64,000 nt of DNA from Ilex aquifolium (lineage: Eukaryota > Streptophyta > Magnoliopsida > Aquifoliales > Aquifoliaceae). This document shows positions 54,440 through 64,000 of this stretch, piece after piece. The stretch's first letter is position 1. Each line of letters starts with the position of its first letter. A program made the position numbers and the translations under genes. The notes under the pieces are model-generated. The model had not been told where the DNA came from and made no database searches. It was given only the letters and a program-made list of their open reading frames with translations. The stretch spans positions 19,535,064 through 19,599,063 of the forward strand of contig OX637397.1 of the NCBI GenBank assembly GCA_951799425.1, read 5' to 3'.

Positions 54440-55655
54440 TTGATCATGAAGTTTGAGTTCCTGGCACATTGATTTTTGGGTTAAACTAGGTTACGGAGGT
54501 GTTTAAGCTTGAGAAATATGGCTAAGTAAGTTTGTGAATATTTTTAGGTCAAAGTAAGGTTACCATTGAATCCAAACAATCAAGAAACCTTGGGGGAGGT
54601 GATATAGGATGTATTGGAAGTTTAGAAGTATTTCGAAGTTGAAACGCATTTTGGAGAGATTTTAGGTAGAAAGAAATTTGATACTACCTTAGTATTTTAG
54701 TCATATATTTTTACTTAGATGTCCGATTAATCTAATTTTTGAACAGTAGAAACTAGATTCAATGGTTACAAAAGTATATTTCATGAAAATTTCGTGAATC
54801 AACCTCTAATTAGGACACAACTACCTTTGAAGTTTAGGCAAAAAAATGGAGCCCGTTCGAATACGAGTGGATCCTTTCGAATGCATTGGCTAATGAATTT
54901 TTTAGCAAAAAATAAGAGATATTGGGAGCTAATCCCATTCGGACACCAAAGACTTCGTTCGAACGCACTAATGCGATTCTATAGATCATATCTATGTTGT
55001 CTGCACTGTTTTCTCAGCCTATAAATACATAGAGATGTCTTTTGGGGCTTCTTTACCTATATTTCAAACCTAGGAAACTAAGAGATGTTGGGAGAGAAGA
55101 AAAGGGGCAAGATATTAGGGGATTAATGCGTAGGAAAAGCCTCAAAACACACTAGGATCAACTAAATTGCGGATTAAGGTAGGAATTCTTTCTAAAGTCC
55201 ATGCATTGAGATTAAGGTTGTATATGTATATCTTTTTCATCTCTATTATGATATAAATATTAGATCTATGATGTTTTAACGTTGATTTAATTTCAAGATT
55301 CGTTTCTTAAACAAAATACATGTTTTGCCATAAAGATTGTTTGTTCTTGATACAAAACCTTGGTTCTTGATTTATAAATTGCTTTAATTGATAAAGCTTC
55401 AATTTTTTTAGATCCTTTTTGAATATATGTTTTAGTTCTCGAAGAAGCACATGATTTTACATTCAAACACATGTTTACATTCAAAACTTATATGTTCTTG
55501 ATAAAACCCTAGAATTTGGAACAACGTGAACATGAAGGTTTCTTGTGACGATCCCTTACATGTTTTGCTTTGATTATTTTTCTACCTTGAGAATTGTGGA
55601 ATGTTGGATTATGGTATACATGAATTTTTGTGAAGAGTGGTGTTATTTTATTATC
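54440..55655 (+). mobile_element. LTR copy F2, truncated on the right
   Basis: Diverged copy of LTR F (34366-36501): TTTTGGAGAGATTTTAGGTAG, TTTCATGAAAATTTCGTGAATC, the TTCGAA cluster at 54850-54965, TATAAATA at 55020-55027 and a similar transcribed start. It stops at about 55655, where the Tat element begins, and so lacks the 3' half. Much older than the intact-looking F. Confidence 0.65.
54850..54965. repeat. TTCGAA motif cluster upstream of TATA in LTR F2
   Basis: CCGTTCGAATACG, CTTTCGAATGC, CATTCGGAC and CGTTCGAACGC within 115 bp; the last is 55 bp before the TATA box, as in LTR F. Confidence 0.65.
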
Positions 55656-55658
55656 TCT

Positions 55659-55937
55659 GATGAGCCCAGATCCAAATGGGCTAGGCCCAATTCATGGATT
55701 AAGCCCAATTAGCCGGAAAAAAAAAGTCAGATTCATATCATGACCTCAGCCCAGTCCAAGATTGAAGAAGTCTAGAGTGGTCAACGCACATGGGGAGTAA
55801 TCATTAGGATAACCATTACTCGAAGATAACACCTATCCTTAATTGTAGCTATCTTTCCCAAAAAGACTAGTAAACCTGACCTTCACATCACCGCCTTAAC
55901 TAGGGCTCTATGCCTATAAATTGTAAGCCCTCTACAC
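55659..55937 (+). repeat. LTR remnant of Tat element E
   Basis: TGATGAGCCCAGATCC with repeated GGGCTAGGCCCAA / TTAAGCCCAATTAG words, then CTCTATGCCTATAAATTGTAAGCCC with a TATA-like site at 55915-55922. About 15 bases later gag-like coding begins, so everything between transcription start and gag, including the primer site, has been lost. Confidence 0.55.
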
Positions 55938-57060
55938 ATGATGCAGTTGCTAGTGAGTCAAAACCAGCAAATTCTCCAACTGATGCTCGCCTCAGGAGGA
56001 GGCATGCCTAAGCCCGCAGGAGGGGAGGCGCTACAGCCTGTCCACCTAGGCACCCCCATGCAATGCCCGGGCGACCCCTGCCAGGGAGTCCCTCCTCAGC
56101 GCCCAGGCGCCCCACATGCTCCTCTTCCTCATGTCCTTGCTCCATCCTCACACGCTGCTGACCCCCAGCATAGGAGGATGAGGGGGAAAACCAATATGCA
56201 AACCATGAAAGCTACTATAATGATTCGATCAAGGGTGTCCCTAACCAATGGGATGAGAAAATCAAGGATGCAAAATCAGCTTGACGACGCCATCAACGCC
56301 CTCAAGGCACATGCGCCATAAACAATGGACTATCTGGTAAGATGCACTGGCACTTTGTTTGTGGGGGGTGTTATCAACTACCCTTTATTCTCGAAATTCA
56401 AGATGCATACCGTAGAGATATTTGATGGTACTAAAGATCCCCTTGATCACCTTGACACATACAAGTCCCTCATGCAACTCTATAACGTACCTGACGAGAT
56501 TATGTGCAGAGCTTTCCTTACTACCCTGAAGGGGTTTGCCCGACAGTGGTTCACCATGCTCAAGCCATCGTCCATCAACTCTTTTGTTGAATTAACCAAA
56601 TCATTCATCTCCCTCTTCATAGGGGGACGCCGACATCAAAAGTCAGTTACTCACCTGCTTTCCATCAAGTAGTACCGGGATGAAAGTCTAAGGAGCTACC
56701 TCACTTGTTTTAACGAGGAGGCTCTCCAAATTGAGGAGGCAAATGACAAGGTTACCATGATCGCCTTTATTACAGGTCTGCGCTCGTCGAGTTTTATGTT
56801 CTCCGTCTTGAAAAAGCCACCATCAAGCATGCCCGAGCTGTTTTCTAGGGCACAAAAGTATATGAACACCGAGGATGTCACCAAAGCTAGGCGAGGTGAG
56901 TCCTCCCGCGGGGGTGAGAAAAGAAAGGACACCCGCGAAGACAAAAGAGAAGCAGAGAACAAGAGAAAGAGGACGGAGAGAGTCTCTGTCAAGGACCGCC
57001 TTGGTCCTACACCTTTGAGAGAGCGATAAACCTTTACACCACTCAGCGCTTCGGTTGAAC
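55938..57060 (+). pseudogene. Tat E gag
   Basis: Capsid-domain coding at 56325-56672: NYPLFSKFKMHTVEIFDGTK, DPLDHLDTYKSLMQLYNVPD, EIMCRAFLTTLKGFARQWF and SFISLFIGGRRHQKSVTHLL. This is the Tat/Retand-type gag (usual form FDGTxDPxDHLxxYxxxM...RAFxxTLxGxAxxWFxxL). Coding continues to about 57029 with MIAFITGLRSSSFMFSVLKK and an ARGESSRGGEKRKD basic tail. Broken. Confidence 0.85.
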
Positions 57061-57099
57061 ATATCTTACTCAAAATACAGGATGATCCTACATTACGTT

Positions 57100-57850
57100 G
57101 GCTGGAGAAGATGAAGTCCGCCTCTAACCTTAGGAACCCAAATAAGTATTGTCGTTTCAATCATTATCATGGCCACGACACTGACGACTGCTTTGAACTC
57201 AAAAGGAAGATCGAAGAGCTCATACAGTGTTGCCAGTTGCGGCAGTACATTACTGGCAGAGGATAGGCTCCGCCACCTGGCCAGAACCAAGATGACAGAT
57301 AGCGCCAGTAGCCCCTCAAAAAAATCCAAATGATCTCCGGATGGTTAGGACGAGGAGGTGACTCCAACTCCGCTAGGAAGGCGCATGCTAGGAGAGCCAG
57401 ACAGGTGGAGTCAGATGACCCTCACCTAATTAAGACGCATCAACACAGGGAAAGAGAGGTCATCTCGTCCTCAAATAGGGACCTCGAGGGGATCCAATGC
57501 TTCCATGATGACCCTCTAGTGTTAACTATGATGGTAGCCAACTACCAGGTTAAGAGAATTCTAGTGGATAGCGACAGCTCTGCTGACATCTTGTTTGCAA
57601 TAGCCTATGGTAACCTCCATTTGGGTAGGGAGAGATTGCAACCCATTAGGACGCCCCTCATTGGATTTTCGGGGGAGAGGGCCTATCCCTTGGGTTCTAT
57701 CACCCTGCTAGTCACAGCGGGGACAACACTAAGAAGCTCCACCATCATGGTGAACTTCATAGTGTTGGATTGCCCATCTGCCTACAACATCATCCTTGAA
57801 CGCCCTACACTCAATACCTTAAGGGCAGTGTTGTCCACCTACCATTTTCT
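57100..57850 (+). pseudogene. Tat E nucleocapsid-protease region
   Basis: Knuckle-adjacent coding (YCRFNHYHGHDTDDCFELKRKIEE-type, 57150-57215), then the frame from 57330 with DPLVLTMMVANYQVKRILVD followed by SDSSADILF, the protease active-site region of Tat elements, and NIILERPTLNTLRAV about 70 residues later. Confidence 0.8.
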
Positions 57851-57989
57851 ACTTCATTTCCCAGCCCCTAGTGGGATTGGAGAAATCAGAGGAGACCAAA
57901 TTGTCGCTAAAGAATGTTATGTGGCCTCTATGAGGGCCAGAAAGCCTTATGAGACCCTCAAAGTGGAAGTTCTCGACCCTAGGGATGAC

Positions 57990-58960
57990 AACACGTTGGA
58001 AAGGGGAGAACCAGCAGAGGAACTCGAGCCAGTAGAGCTGGACGAGAATCTTCCAGGAAGGAGAATCTATATTGGCTCCTCGCTTTCGCCGGGGCGAACC
58101 GCCTACCTCGTTGACTTTCTTAGGCGAAACATGAACGTTTTTGCTTGGTCCCATGAAGATATGGAAGGCATTGATCCTGAGGTGGCCACCCATTGGCTCA
58201 ACGTGGATCCCAAGTACAAACCTATCCGCCAAAAGTTGAGAAGCATAGGAACCGAGAAAGCCCATGCCATGGAGAAAGAGGTGGGGAAGTTGCTTGCAAA
58301 CGGGTCAGTAAGGGAGGTAGCCTATTTGGTTTGGCTATTAAATGTGTGATGGTGATGAAAGCCAGCGAAAAATGGCGCCTTTGCATAGACTTCACATAAC
58401 TCAACAAAGCCTATCCCAAAGACAAGTACCCCCTGCTACTCATTGACATCCTTATTAATGCTACTGTTGGACATGAGTTGCTCAGCTTTTTGGATGCTTA
58501 TTCTGGGTACAACCAGATTAGTATGTTTCCACATGATCTAGAGAAAAATTCTTTTATAACCTCGAAGGGAACCTACTGCTATAGGGTCATGCCTTTCGAA
58601 CTTAAGAATGTCGGAGCCAAGTACTAGCACCTTGTGAACAAGATTTTCGAGACATAGATCGGGAAGACCATGGAGGTCTATGCAGATGATATGCTAGTAA
58701 AGAGCTTAGCTATGGCAGACCATGTACCACACCTGCAGGAGACTTTTGACGTCTTGAGAACCTACTGAATGAAGCTAAATCCCAAAAAGTGCGCCTTTGG
58801 CGTTAGCTCAAGGAAGTTCCTAGGCTTCATGGTTAATAAAAGTGGCATTGAGACTAATCTAGACAAGATCAGAGCTATCCTGGAGATGAGATTCCCAGCT
58901 TCTGTGAAGGAGGTCCAGCGCCTTAATGAAAGGATAGCAGCCTTCAGCAAGTATGTCTAA
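57990..58960 (+). pseudogene. Tat E reverse transcriptase
   Basis: Lead-in SLSPGRTAYLVDFLRRNMNV, FAWSHEDMEGIDPEV and HWLNVDPKYKPIRQKLR, then RT core pieces: WRLCIDFT, DAYSGYNQISMF-type coding near 58495, the VYADDMLVKS catalytic box (about 58676-58705) and LNPKKCAFGVSSRKFLGFMV (58769-58960). Many breaks. Confidence 0.85.
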
Positions 58961-58999
58961 ATATCAGCACATAAGTGTTTACTTTTCTTTAAAATACTT

Positions 59000-59460
59000 C
59001 ACAAGTCTTTTCAGTGGGGACCAGACATAGAGGAAGCCTTCCAAAAGTTAAAGGCCTATCTCACCACACCCCCTTACTCTCTTATGTCATACCCGGAGAA
59101 ATCTTGTATCTCTACATCTCCTCTTCACCCTCTACTGTGAGCTCCGTTCTAGTTAGGGAGGAAGAAGGAGTCCAAAGGCTTGTTTATTATGTAAGCAGGG
59201 CATACCGAGGAACAAAGATGTGATACTCCAAATTGGAAAAGTTGGCCCTCCCATTAGTTACCACTACTAGGCGCCTACGCCACTATTTCCAAAGCCACAC
59301 TATCATGGTTATCATAGATCAACCACTTAGAGGGATCTTGGGAAAGCCAAATGTGTCTGGTGACTCCTTAAATAGGTCGTTGAGTTGAGCGAGTTTGACG
59401 TGCAGTACCAGCCGAGGGCGGCCATAAAAGCGCAAGCAATCACGGATTTTGTGGCTGACT
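59000..59460 (+). pseudogene. Tat E first RNase H
   Basis: Pieces such as PYSLMSYPGEILYLYISSSP (partly in another frame), EGVQRLVYYVSRAYRGTKM and LEKLALPLVTTTRRLRHYFQ coding lie in the usual order after RT. This is the standard gypsy RNase H, decayed. Confidence 0.72.
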
Positions 59461-59508
59461 TTACACCATTAGAAGAAGGAGATTCCCAAGAAGGAGTGTC
59501 TTGCGTCA

Positions 59509-60160
59509 TTGCGTTCCCCCTGCTCAATACACAGCATCTCAACATGCCGTGAGGCACGCCCAAACGTTATCCCTAAAGAGCCTGGCACCTTGGAGCCAGC
59601 GCCCCAAGCCCATGGAGTCCAGGCTCCCAGACTGGAGGTGCCTGGTTCCCTTACATTTACTCCTCTATTATCTTCAGCACCCTTGTTGCCCATAACTCAA
59701 CCTCCTACGCTCCTGTTTGAGTGGCTTGCCATGCCTAATCAGGCACCTCCCATTCACGTAGTAACATGCTGGAAGCTATACGTGGATGGATCCTCTACTA
59801 GCGAGGGCGGTGGAGTAGGGCTGGTGCTTATCAATCCCCATGGCACTCCACTTCAAATATGCCGTACCCACCATTTTGCGGCATCAAAAAATCAGGTAGA
59901 ATACGAGGCCCTCATATCAGGCTTAAAGCTCACAATTGAGATAGAAGCCCTCTGTCTCATGGTTTATAGTGATTTCCAGCTGATTGTCAACCAGGTAAAG
60001 GGAGATTTTGAAACAAATGAGGAAAGGATGCAAGAATACCTATTAGTGGTCCAAGCTTTGCTTAAAAAATTTGATCACTTCTAAATTCAGCACGTGCCCA
60101 GGAAGGATAACACCATGGCAGACGCACTCGCCAGGTTTGCACCCATAAAAAATACTAATG
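59509..60160 (+). pseudogene. Tat E archaeal-type second RNase H
   Basis: Frame 59509-60084 ends in CWKLYVDGSSTSEGGGVGLV, LINPHGTPLQICRTHHFAAS, KNQVEYEALISGLKLTIEIE and MVYSDFQLIVNQVKGDF. WxLYVDGS...NxxEYEALIxGLxxA...SDSQLVxxQVxGxY is the archaeal-type RNase H that Tat elements acquired as a second copy. Catalytic D (VDGS), E (EYEA) and D (YSDF) are all present. Confidence 0.88.
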
Positions 60161-60239
60161 GGCCCCACACTTATAGGTCACCAGATCGAGCTAAGTAGGA
60201 TTAGAGCAGAGGAGGACAACATCAACTATGCATCCTCCG

Positions 60240-61490
60240 AGGCCAATTGGATGACACCTATCTGAGCCTATCTAGAGTGAGCGCTCTCCCAAAGAATTTA
60301 GTGGAAGCCAAGATGTTCAGATTGAGAGCATCTAGATATGTCACCTTGTGTGACACCCTTTACAAGAGAAGCTACTCACTCCCCCTACTCTGTTGTCTTT
60401 CTCCCGAGGAGTCCAATTATGCTATGAGAGAAATCCACAAGGGAATATGTGAAAACCACTAAGGAAGGCGTGCATTGGCTCACAAGGCGGTGAGGCAAGG
60501 CTACTACTGGCCTAACATGATTAAAGACGCTCGTGAATTCGTAGAAAAGTGCAACAAGTGCCAACGTTTCACAATGATGCCAAGGCAACCACCAGAATAA
60601 CTCAGCACCATCATGAGCCCTTGGCCTTTCTTTACGTGGGGGATTGACATCTTAGGCCCCCTACCTATGAGTCAGGGCCAGTACAAATTTGTGGTAGTAG
60701 CCATTGACTACTTCACAAAGTGAGCAGAAGCTGAGTCCTTAGCCAAAATAATGGATTAGAAAGTGAAGGACTTCATCTGGAAGAGCACAGTATGCCATTT
60801 CGGAGTACCTCATGCAATAGTAAGTGACAATGCTAAGAAGTTTGACAACAAACTCCTTAATGGCTTCTGTGCAGACCTATAGATCAAGTAACCCCACTCT
60901 AGCCCAGCCCACCCAAAGGCGAACGGGCAGGTGGAGGTCACCATCAGAACAATCCTCTGCAACCTAAAGAACAGACTGGAAAGCGCCAAAGGGTGGTGGG
61001 TGGACGAGCTCCCAAGAGTACTATGGGCATACCGAACAACGCCAAGGAGCCCTATAGGTGAGACCTCATTCTCCTTAGCCTATGGGACAGAGGTGGTTAT
61101 ACTAGTCGAGATTGGGGGTACACTCCCTTAGGGTCCAAAACCATGACCCAACCACGAATGAAGAAGGCCTCCGCATCAACCTCGATTTGATAGAGGAGGG
61201 GAGGGAGATGGCCATGCTTAGGAATGCAGAGTACAAGCCCCGCATGACCAAGTACTACAACTCGAGGGTGAAGCCTCGCTCCTTCTTGCCTGGGGACCTA
61301 GTCCTCAAAAAAGTAATCCTATCTACCAAGGACTCTCGAGAAGGGAAGTTAGGCCCTAATTGAGAAGGACCTTACATGGTGACAGAAGTTGTAAGGCCAG
61401 ACACCTACAAAATTTAGAACTTTGGAGGAAAAGCTTTGGCCCATCCATGGAACGTCGAACACCTGAAGAGGTATTATCAATAGTGGGGTA
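60240..61490 (+). pseudogene. Tat E integrase
   Basis: Zinc-binding part EIHKGICENH and VEKCNKCQRF-type coding (60430-60570); catalytic core with WGIDILGPLP, a VVVAIDYFTK segment and GQVEVTIRTILCNLKNRL (60931 on), then WAYRTTPRSPIGETSFSLAYG and NSRVKPRSFLPGDLVLKKV. Scattered over several stretches; broken. Confidence 0.84.
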
Positions 61491-61690
61491 TAAGCTAGGG
61501 ACTATCATTTTATTTGTCTTTTGTCGCTTCAGTCAATTTATTTTGTTATCTATTACTTTAAATTATGAAATAAAACTTTGGAAGAGTTATTTTATTTAGA
61601 ACTATCTTTCATTCCATAGAAGCTTGTAAACAACTTACAAAAGTCATAACATGGCCAAACAACAGAAAGGTAGACAATTAAAGATAAGAG
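61491..61690. other. Spacer between integrase and the antisense ORF of element E
   Basis: TTT-rich, with ATGAAATAAAACTTTGG near 61565 as a possible poly(A) signal for the sense transcript. No other feature seen. Confidence 0.4.
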
Positions 61691-62224
61691 TTGTCATACT
61701 GTCGACATTATTCACTGCTCCTCGATCAGGTCTTATCAAAACTTTCCCTGTCACCATCCGTCCTTGGTGCCTCATCTGGGACGAAGCCAGAAAAGTTAAT
61801 TACAGGGAAAGTTGCTGAGGCCTTCCCCCTAAACTCCTCATAGCCATCAATAAAAGCACCAACAACGGCCCTTTCAGCAGCCTCCCTCCTCCTCTCCATC
61901 TTAATGGAATGAGCCTCTACCTTCGTGGCTCTTTCACGAGCTATTTGTAGGTCAATCTCTACCAGGTTGGTCCTTCCCCAAGCTATCTATAGCTCGGCCT
62001 CAACTTCTGTGGCCTTCTCGCGAGACGCTCGTAACTCTGATTCTGCTCTCGTGCAAATAGTCTCCCTATCAGTCTCTAGCTTCACGGTCCTCTCACGGGA
62101 TGCCGAAAGCTCAGCCTTAAGAGGTGCATCTCTCTCATGAGCCAACCTCAATTATTCCTCAACAGCCTCTCATGCCTGTCTCTCTTCCGCTAGTGCCCTT
62201 GATGCCTCATCAAGCTTGATCATC

Positions 62225-62332
62225 CTTGAAAAAAGGCAAGGAAAGGCAACATCCACCTATAAGCATCCAAAAGGCAGAACATAAAAAAGGGGGCAAGTGA
62301 AAAAATCAAGGTTGAATTAAAGGAAAATATAC
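62225..62332 (-). other. Candidate intron 3 of the antisense ORF
   Basis: Minus strand: GATTCACTATA / GTATATTTTCC ... TTGCCTTTTTTCAAG / GATGATCAAG. Pyrimidine-rich acceptor, just before the coiled-coil exon. About 108 bases. Confidence 0.5.
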
Positions 62333-62761
62333 TATAGTGAATCCCTCCATCGTAGTATCTATAATGCCCTCCGGATCTCGAGAGCCGACCTCCTTGAAAT
62401 CTGTAGCTGTCACAAAGTTCCAAACCGCTTCTTGGCCAAATTCACGTCCTGCAGCATGGACACTAAGCCATTGCTAGAAGCAGGACAATTGCGTGGAGCT
62501 CCAGTCGTCGTAGAGGACCACACAGGAGTCCCAACTCCTAAAGCAGTACTAAGGCTAGCCCTAGCACCCGAAGGGACCACATGCTAAGAAAGAGTGGGGG
62601 CACCACCAGATCCCACCTCTTGGGGAGCAGTGTGGCCATCGGATATTGGTCGAGAAGCACCGAGGGCATCAAACTTCGCCCTCTTAGGAAGAGGGGAAGA
62701 CGCCACCCTAAAAGCATACAGAGCTTCCACCATCACTCTATCAATAGTAGTACCTGTGGAA

Positions 62762-62880
62762 CTGATATAAGAAGAAGAATATATAGTCACCAAGTTTATT
62801 GAAAGGATCAAATACATTTTCTCTTCTGCATAAGAGAAGCTTTGGAATGACCTGACGTAGACATAAGGGCTGTGAATTAC
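62762..62880 (-). other. Candidate intron 2 of the antisense ORF
   Basis: Minus strand: CCTACCAA / GTAATTCAC ... CTTCTTCTTATATCAG / TTCCACAGG. The acceptor is strong, the donor choice less certain. About 119 bases. Confidence 0.5.
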
Positions 62881-63596
62881 TTGGTAGGATGATCTCTCAT
62901 AGCATAGAGCCTAATCTCTTGCAAGTGCGAGAAGAATATAACATTCAGATATGAGAATAAAGGGAAAACTCATACCCAGCTTGGTCTTCGAAAAACTATC
63001 CCACCTCGAGGGCACCAAGTCACAGTCCTCCTTAGCAGCCCACTCTCCACCAACGAAGAAAAACCTAGACTTCCAGTTGTGGCAATTCAAAGGTAGTCCA
63101 GTGATCAACTTGCCCGACCTCGGAGAAAAGCGGTACCATCCCTAATGAAGAGTAGGATTGTCCAAGAGCACATATGATGCCCGAACTCCTCGAAAGGGGG
63201 AGAAACACTTTCGTCGTGAACCAGTCTCCATAGTGAACAGAACGCCAAAATTACCCTCCAACCATTCGGGGTCAACCTACCCAGGGCAAGCGACAAGTGA
63301 CCTAGAATACGACAGATGGACCCAGGTATGGGAAACCTTAATCCTGCCTCTAATACATCCTCATAAAAAATAATCTCCCCAGAGGAGTTGAAGCACGCTG
63401 GTTCATCCTCCTCGGCCCGGTGGCATAAAATAGCGAGAGGGATATGAAAAAATGAGACAATATCGACAATACTACTGTCAAAATCTATGGAACTGAAAAT
63501 CGAAGGTACCTTCGAACTGTCATTGTCAGTAGCTCCTTTGATTGGCTAAGAAGCCTAAATGGAGCTTGTCGTCACACCTTTATCAGATTGGGCGAC

Positions 63597-63682
63597 TACA
63601 AAGATAAGAGCCAGTATCAAGAAAATGTCAAAGGAATATCAAGGCAAACGATAAATAAAAGGGGTGAGTATATTTGTCTTAC
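63597..63682 (-). other. Candidate intron 1 of the antisense ORF
   Basis: Minus strand: exon ...CAGCTAG / GTAAGACAAATA ... TCTTATCTTTGTAG / TCGCCC. Strong donor (G/GTAAG) and pyrimidine-tract acceptor; 86 bases, AT-rich against a GC-richer exon background. Confidence 0.6.
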
Positions 63683-64000
63683 CTAGCTGAAAAGTGTCGC
63701 AATCCCTCTCTTTGGCAAAGCCGAGGGCACTGCCTTCACTGCTCAGCACGCCTACTCGCTGTTCCCTGCAGACGCTAGACAAGTGCTCGCTGGGGCCTAG
63801 CATCCTAGAACTATCGTCCAACACTCTGCCATCACCTGTGCTAGCGCCAGCGCCTGTGCCTACACTCACGTCTGCCGAGTCTATGTCGAGGGCGTCGCCT
63901 CCGCTTCTGCCTTGCCTAGTGTTGCCTGCTGCACGCCTGGCATTGTCTGCTCCTATGCACCTGACGTCGCCTACTATACGACTGACATTGCCACCAACAT

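Larger units (their letters stand above)
55659..64000 (+). mobile_element. Tat-lineage Ty3/gypsy element E, continues past the window
   Basis: Plus-strand gag, protease, RT, RNase H, a second archaeal-type RNase H and integrase, followed by an antisense ORF. Two RNase H domains before integrase and an extra 3' or antisense ORF identify the Tat lineage (Ogre/Retand/TatIII group). An LTR-like left piece (55659-55937) runs straight into gag, so primer site and leader are missing. The 3' LTR, if present, lies beyond 64000. Heavily decayed: well over ten breaks. Confidence 0.88.
61691..64000 (-). pseudogene. Antisense, intron-bearing transposon-protein ORF beside Tat E (continues past window end)
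   Basis: Reading leftward from 64000: an open low-complexity N-terminal part (to about 63684), an intron-like gap, the globular part (about 63600-62890) with EDEPACFNSSGEIIFYEDVL, EAGLRFPIPGSICRILGHLS, LALGRLTPNGWRVILAFCSL and KSRFFFVGGEW, then a Ser/Pro-rich linker and a Glu/Arg-rich coiled coil (about 62220-61790; ASREKATEVEAEL, ARERATKVEAHSIKMERRRE). The globular part fits the plant family annotated as putative gypsy-type transposon protein, known as an antisense or extra ORF in Tat-lineage elements. Decayed, with several breaks. Biochemical role unknown. Confidence 0.7.

Overview
This window is repeat-dominated nuclear DNA of a flowering plant. The evidence is plant LTR-retrotransposon lineages (Athila, Del/Tekay and Tat of Ty3/gypsy), primer-binding sites matching plant tRNA-Asp and initiator tRNA-Met, an endogenous plant pararetrovirus piece, and exon fragments of plant genes (an FPA-type RRM protein, a GBF-interacting-protein-1-like protein and a KIN-7-type kinesin). 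No complete host gene, rRNA, tRNA or CRISPR array was found. The species cannot be named from the sequence. All calls come from reading the sequence by eye; no alignment or database search was run.

Layout. 1-12936: a Tekay-type LTR (copy A) split by a younger Athila element (712-12303, minus strand) with two about 1.35 kb LTRs, a 5-bp target-site duplication, a tRNA-Asp primer site, gag, protease, RT-RNase H, integrase and an extra 3' ORF. 13.2-23.2 kb: an older, heavily decayed Athila-like element (minus), interrupted by other repeats including a Tekay-type solo LTR (copy B, 19385-21874). 22.9-27.7 kb: a minus-strand composite of Tekay-type LTR pieces (copy C), one end of which was tandemly duplicated in a 1.2 kb unit. 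28.5-29.8 kb: a non-autonomous hAT transposon with a very G-rich end. 31.1-34.3 kb: a stretch with gene-like texture holding a kinesin exon remnant. 34.4-36.5 kb: an unrelated LTR (copy F). 37.1-38.0 kb: a foldback element full of AT microsatellite. 40.4-40.6 kb: a GIP1-like exon. 40743-48046: a Tekay element (copy D) with 5' LTR, primer site and gag-pol, ending where the chromodomain should begin. 48.0-49.6 kb: a pararetrovirus fragment (last ORF plus promoter/leader), probably florendovirus-like. 51.1-51.7 kb: intact first exon and 5' UTR of an FPA-like gene on the minus strand. 52-55.7 kb: a LINE-type RNase H scrap, a piece of a plant transposon-protein gene with its own TATA box, and a second copy of the F-type LTR. 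55.7-64 kb: a Tat-lineage element with dual RNase H, followed by an antisense, apparently intron-bearing ORF running off the window end.

Main points. (1) Antisense intron-bearing gene at the 3' side of the Tat element, with a diverged plus-strand relative at 53.3 kb. (2) Clusters of perfect palindromes (core TACCGGTA) in three Tekay-type LTRs whose flanking bases differ between copies yet stay self-complementary. (3) A conserved run of three hairpins in the transcribed part of the same LTRs. (4) A pararetrovirus tail abutting a truncated Tekay pol. (5) Several single-exon host-gene scraps within 20 kb.
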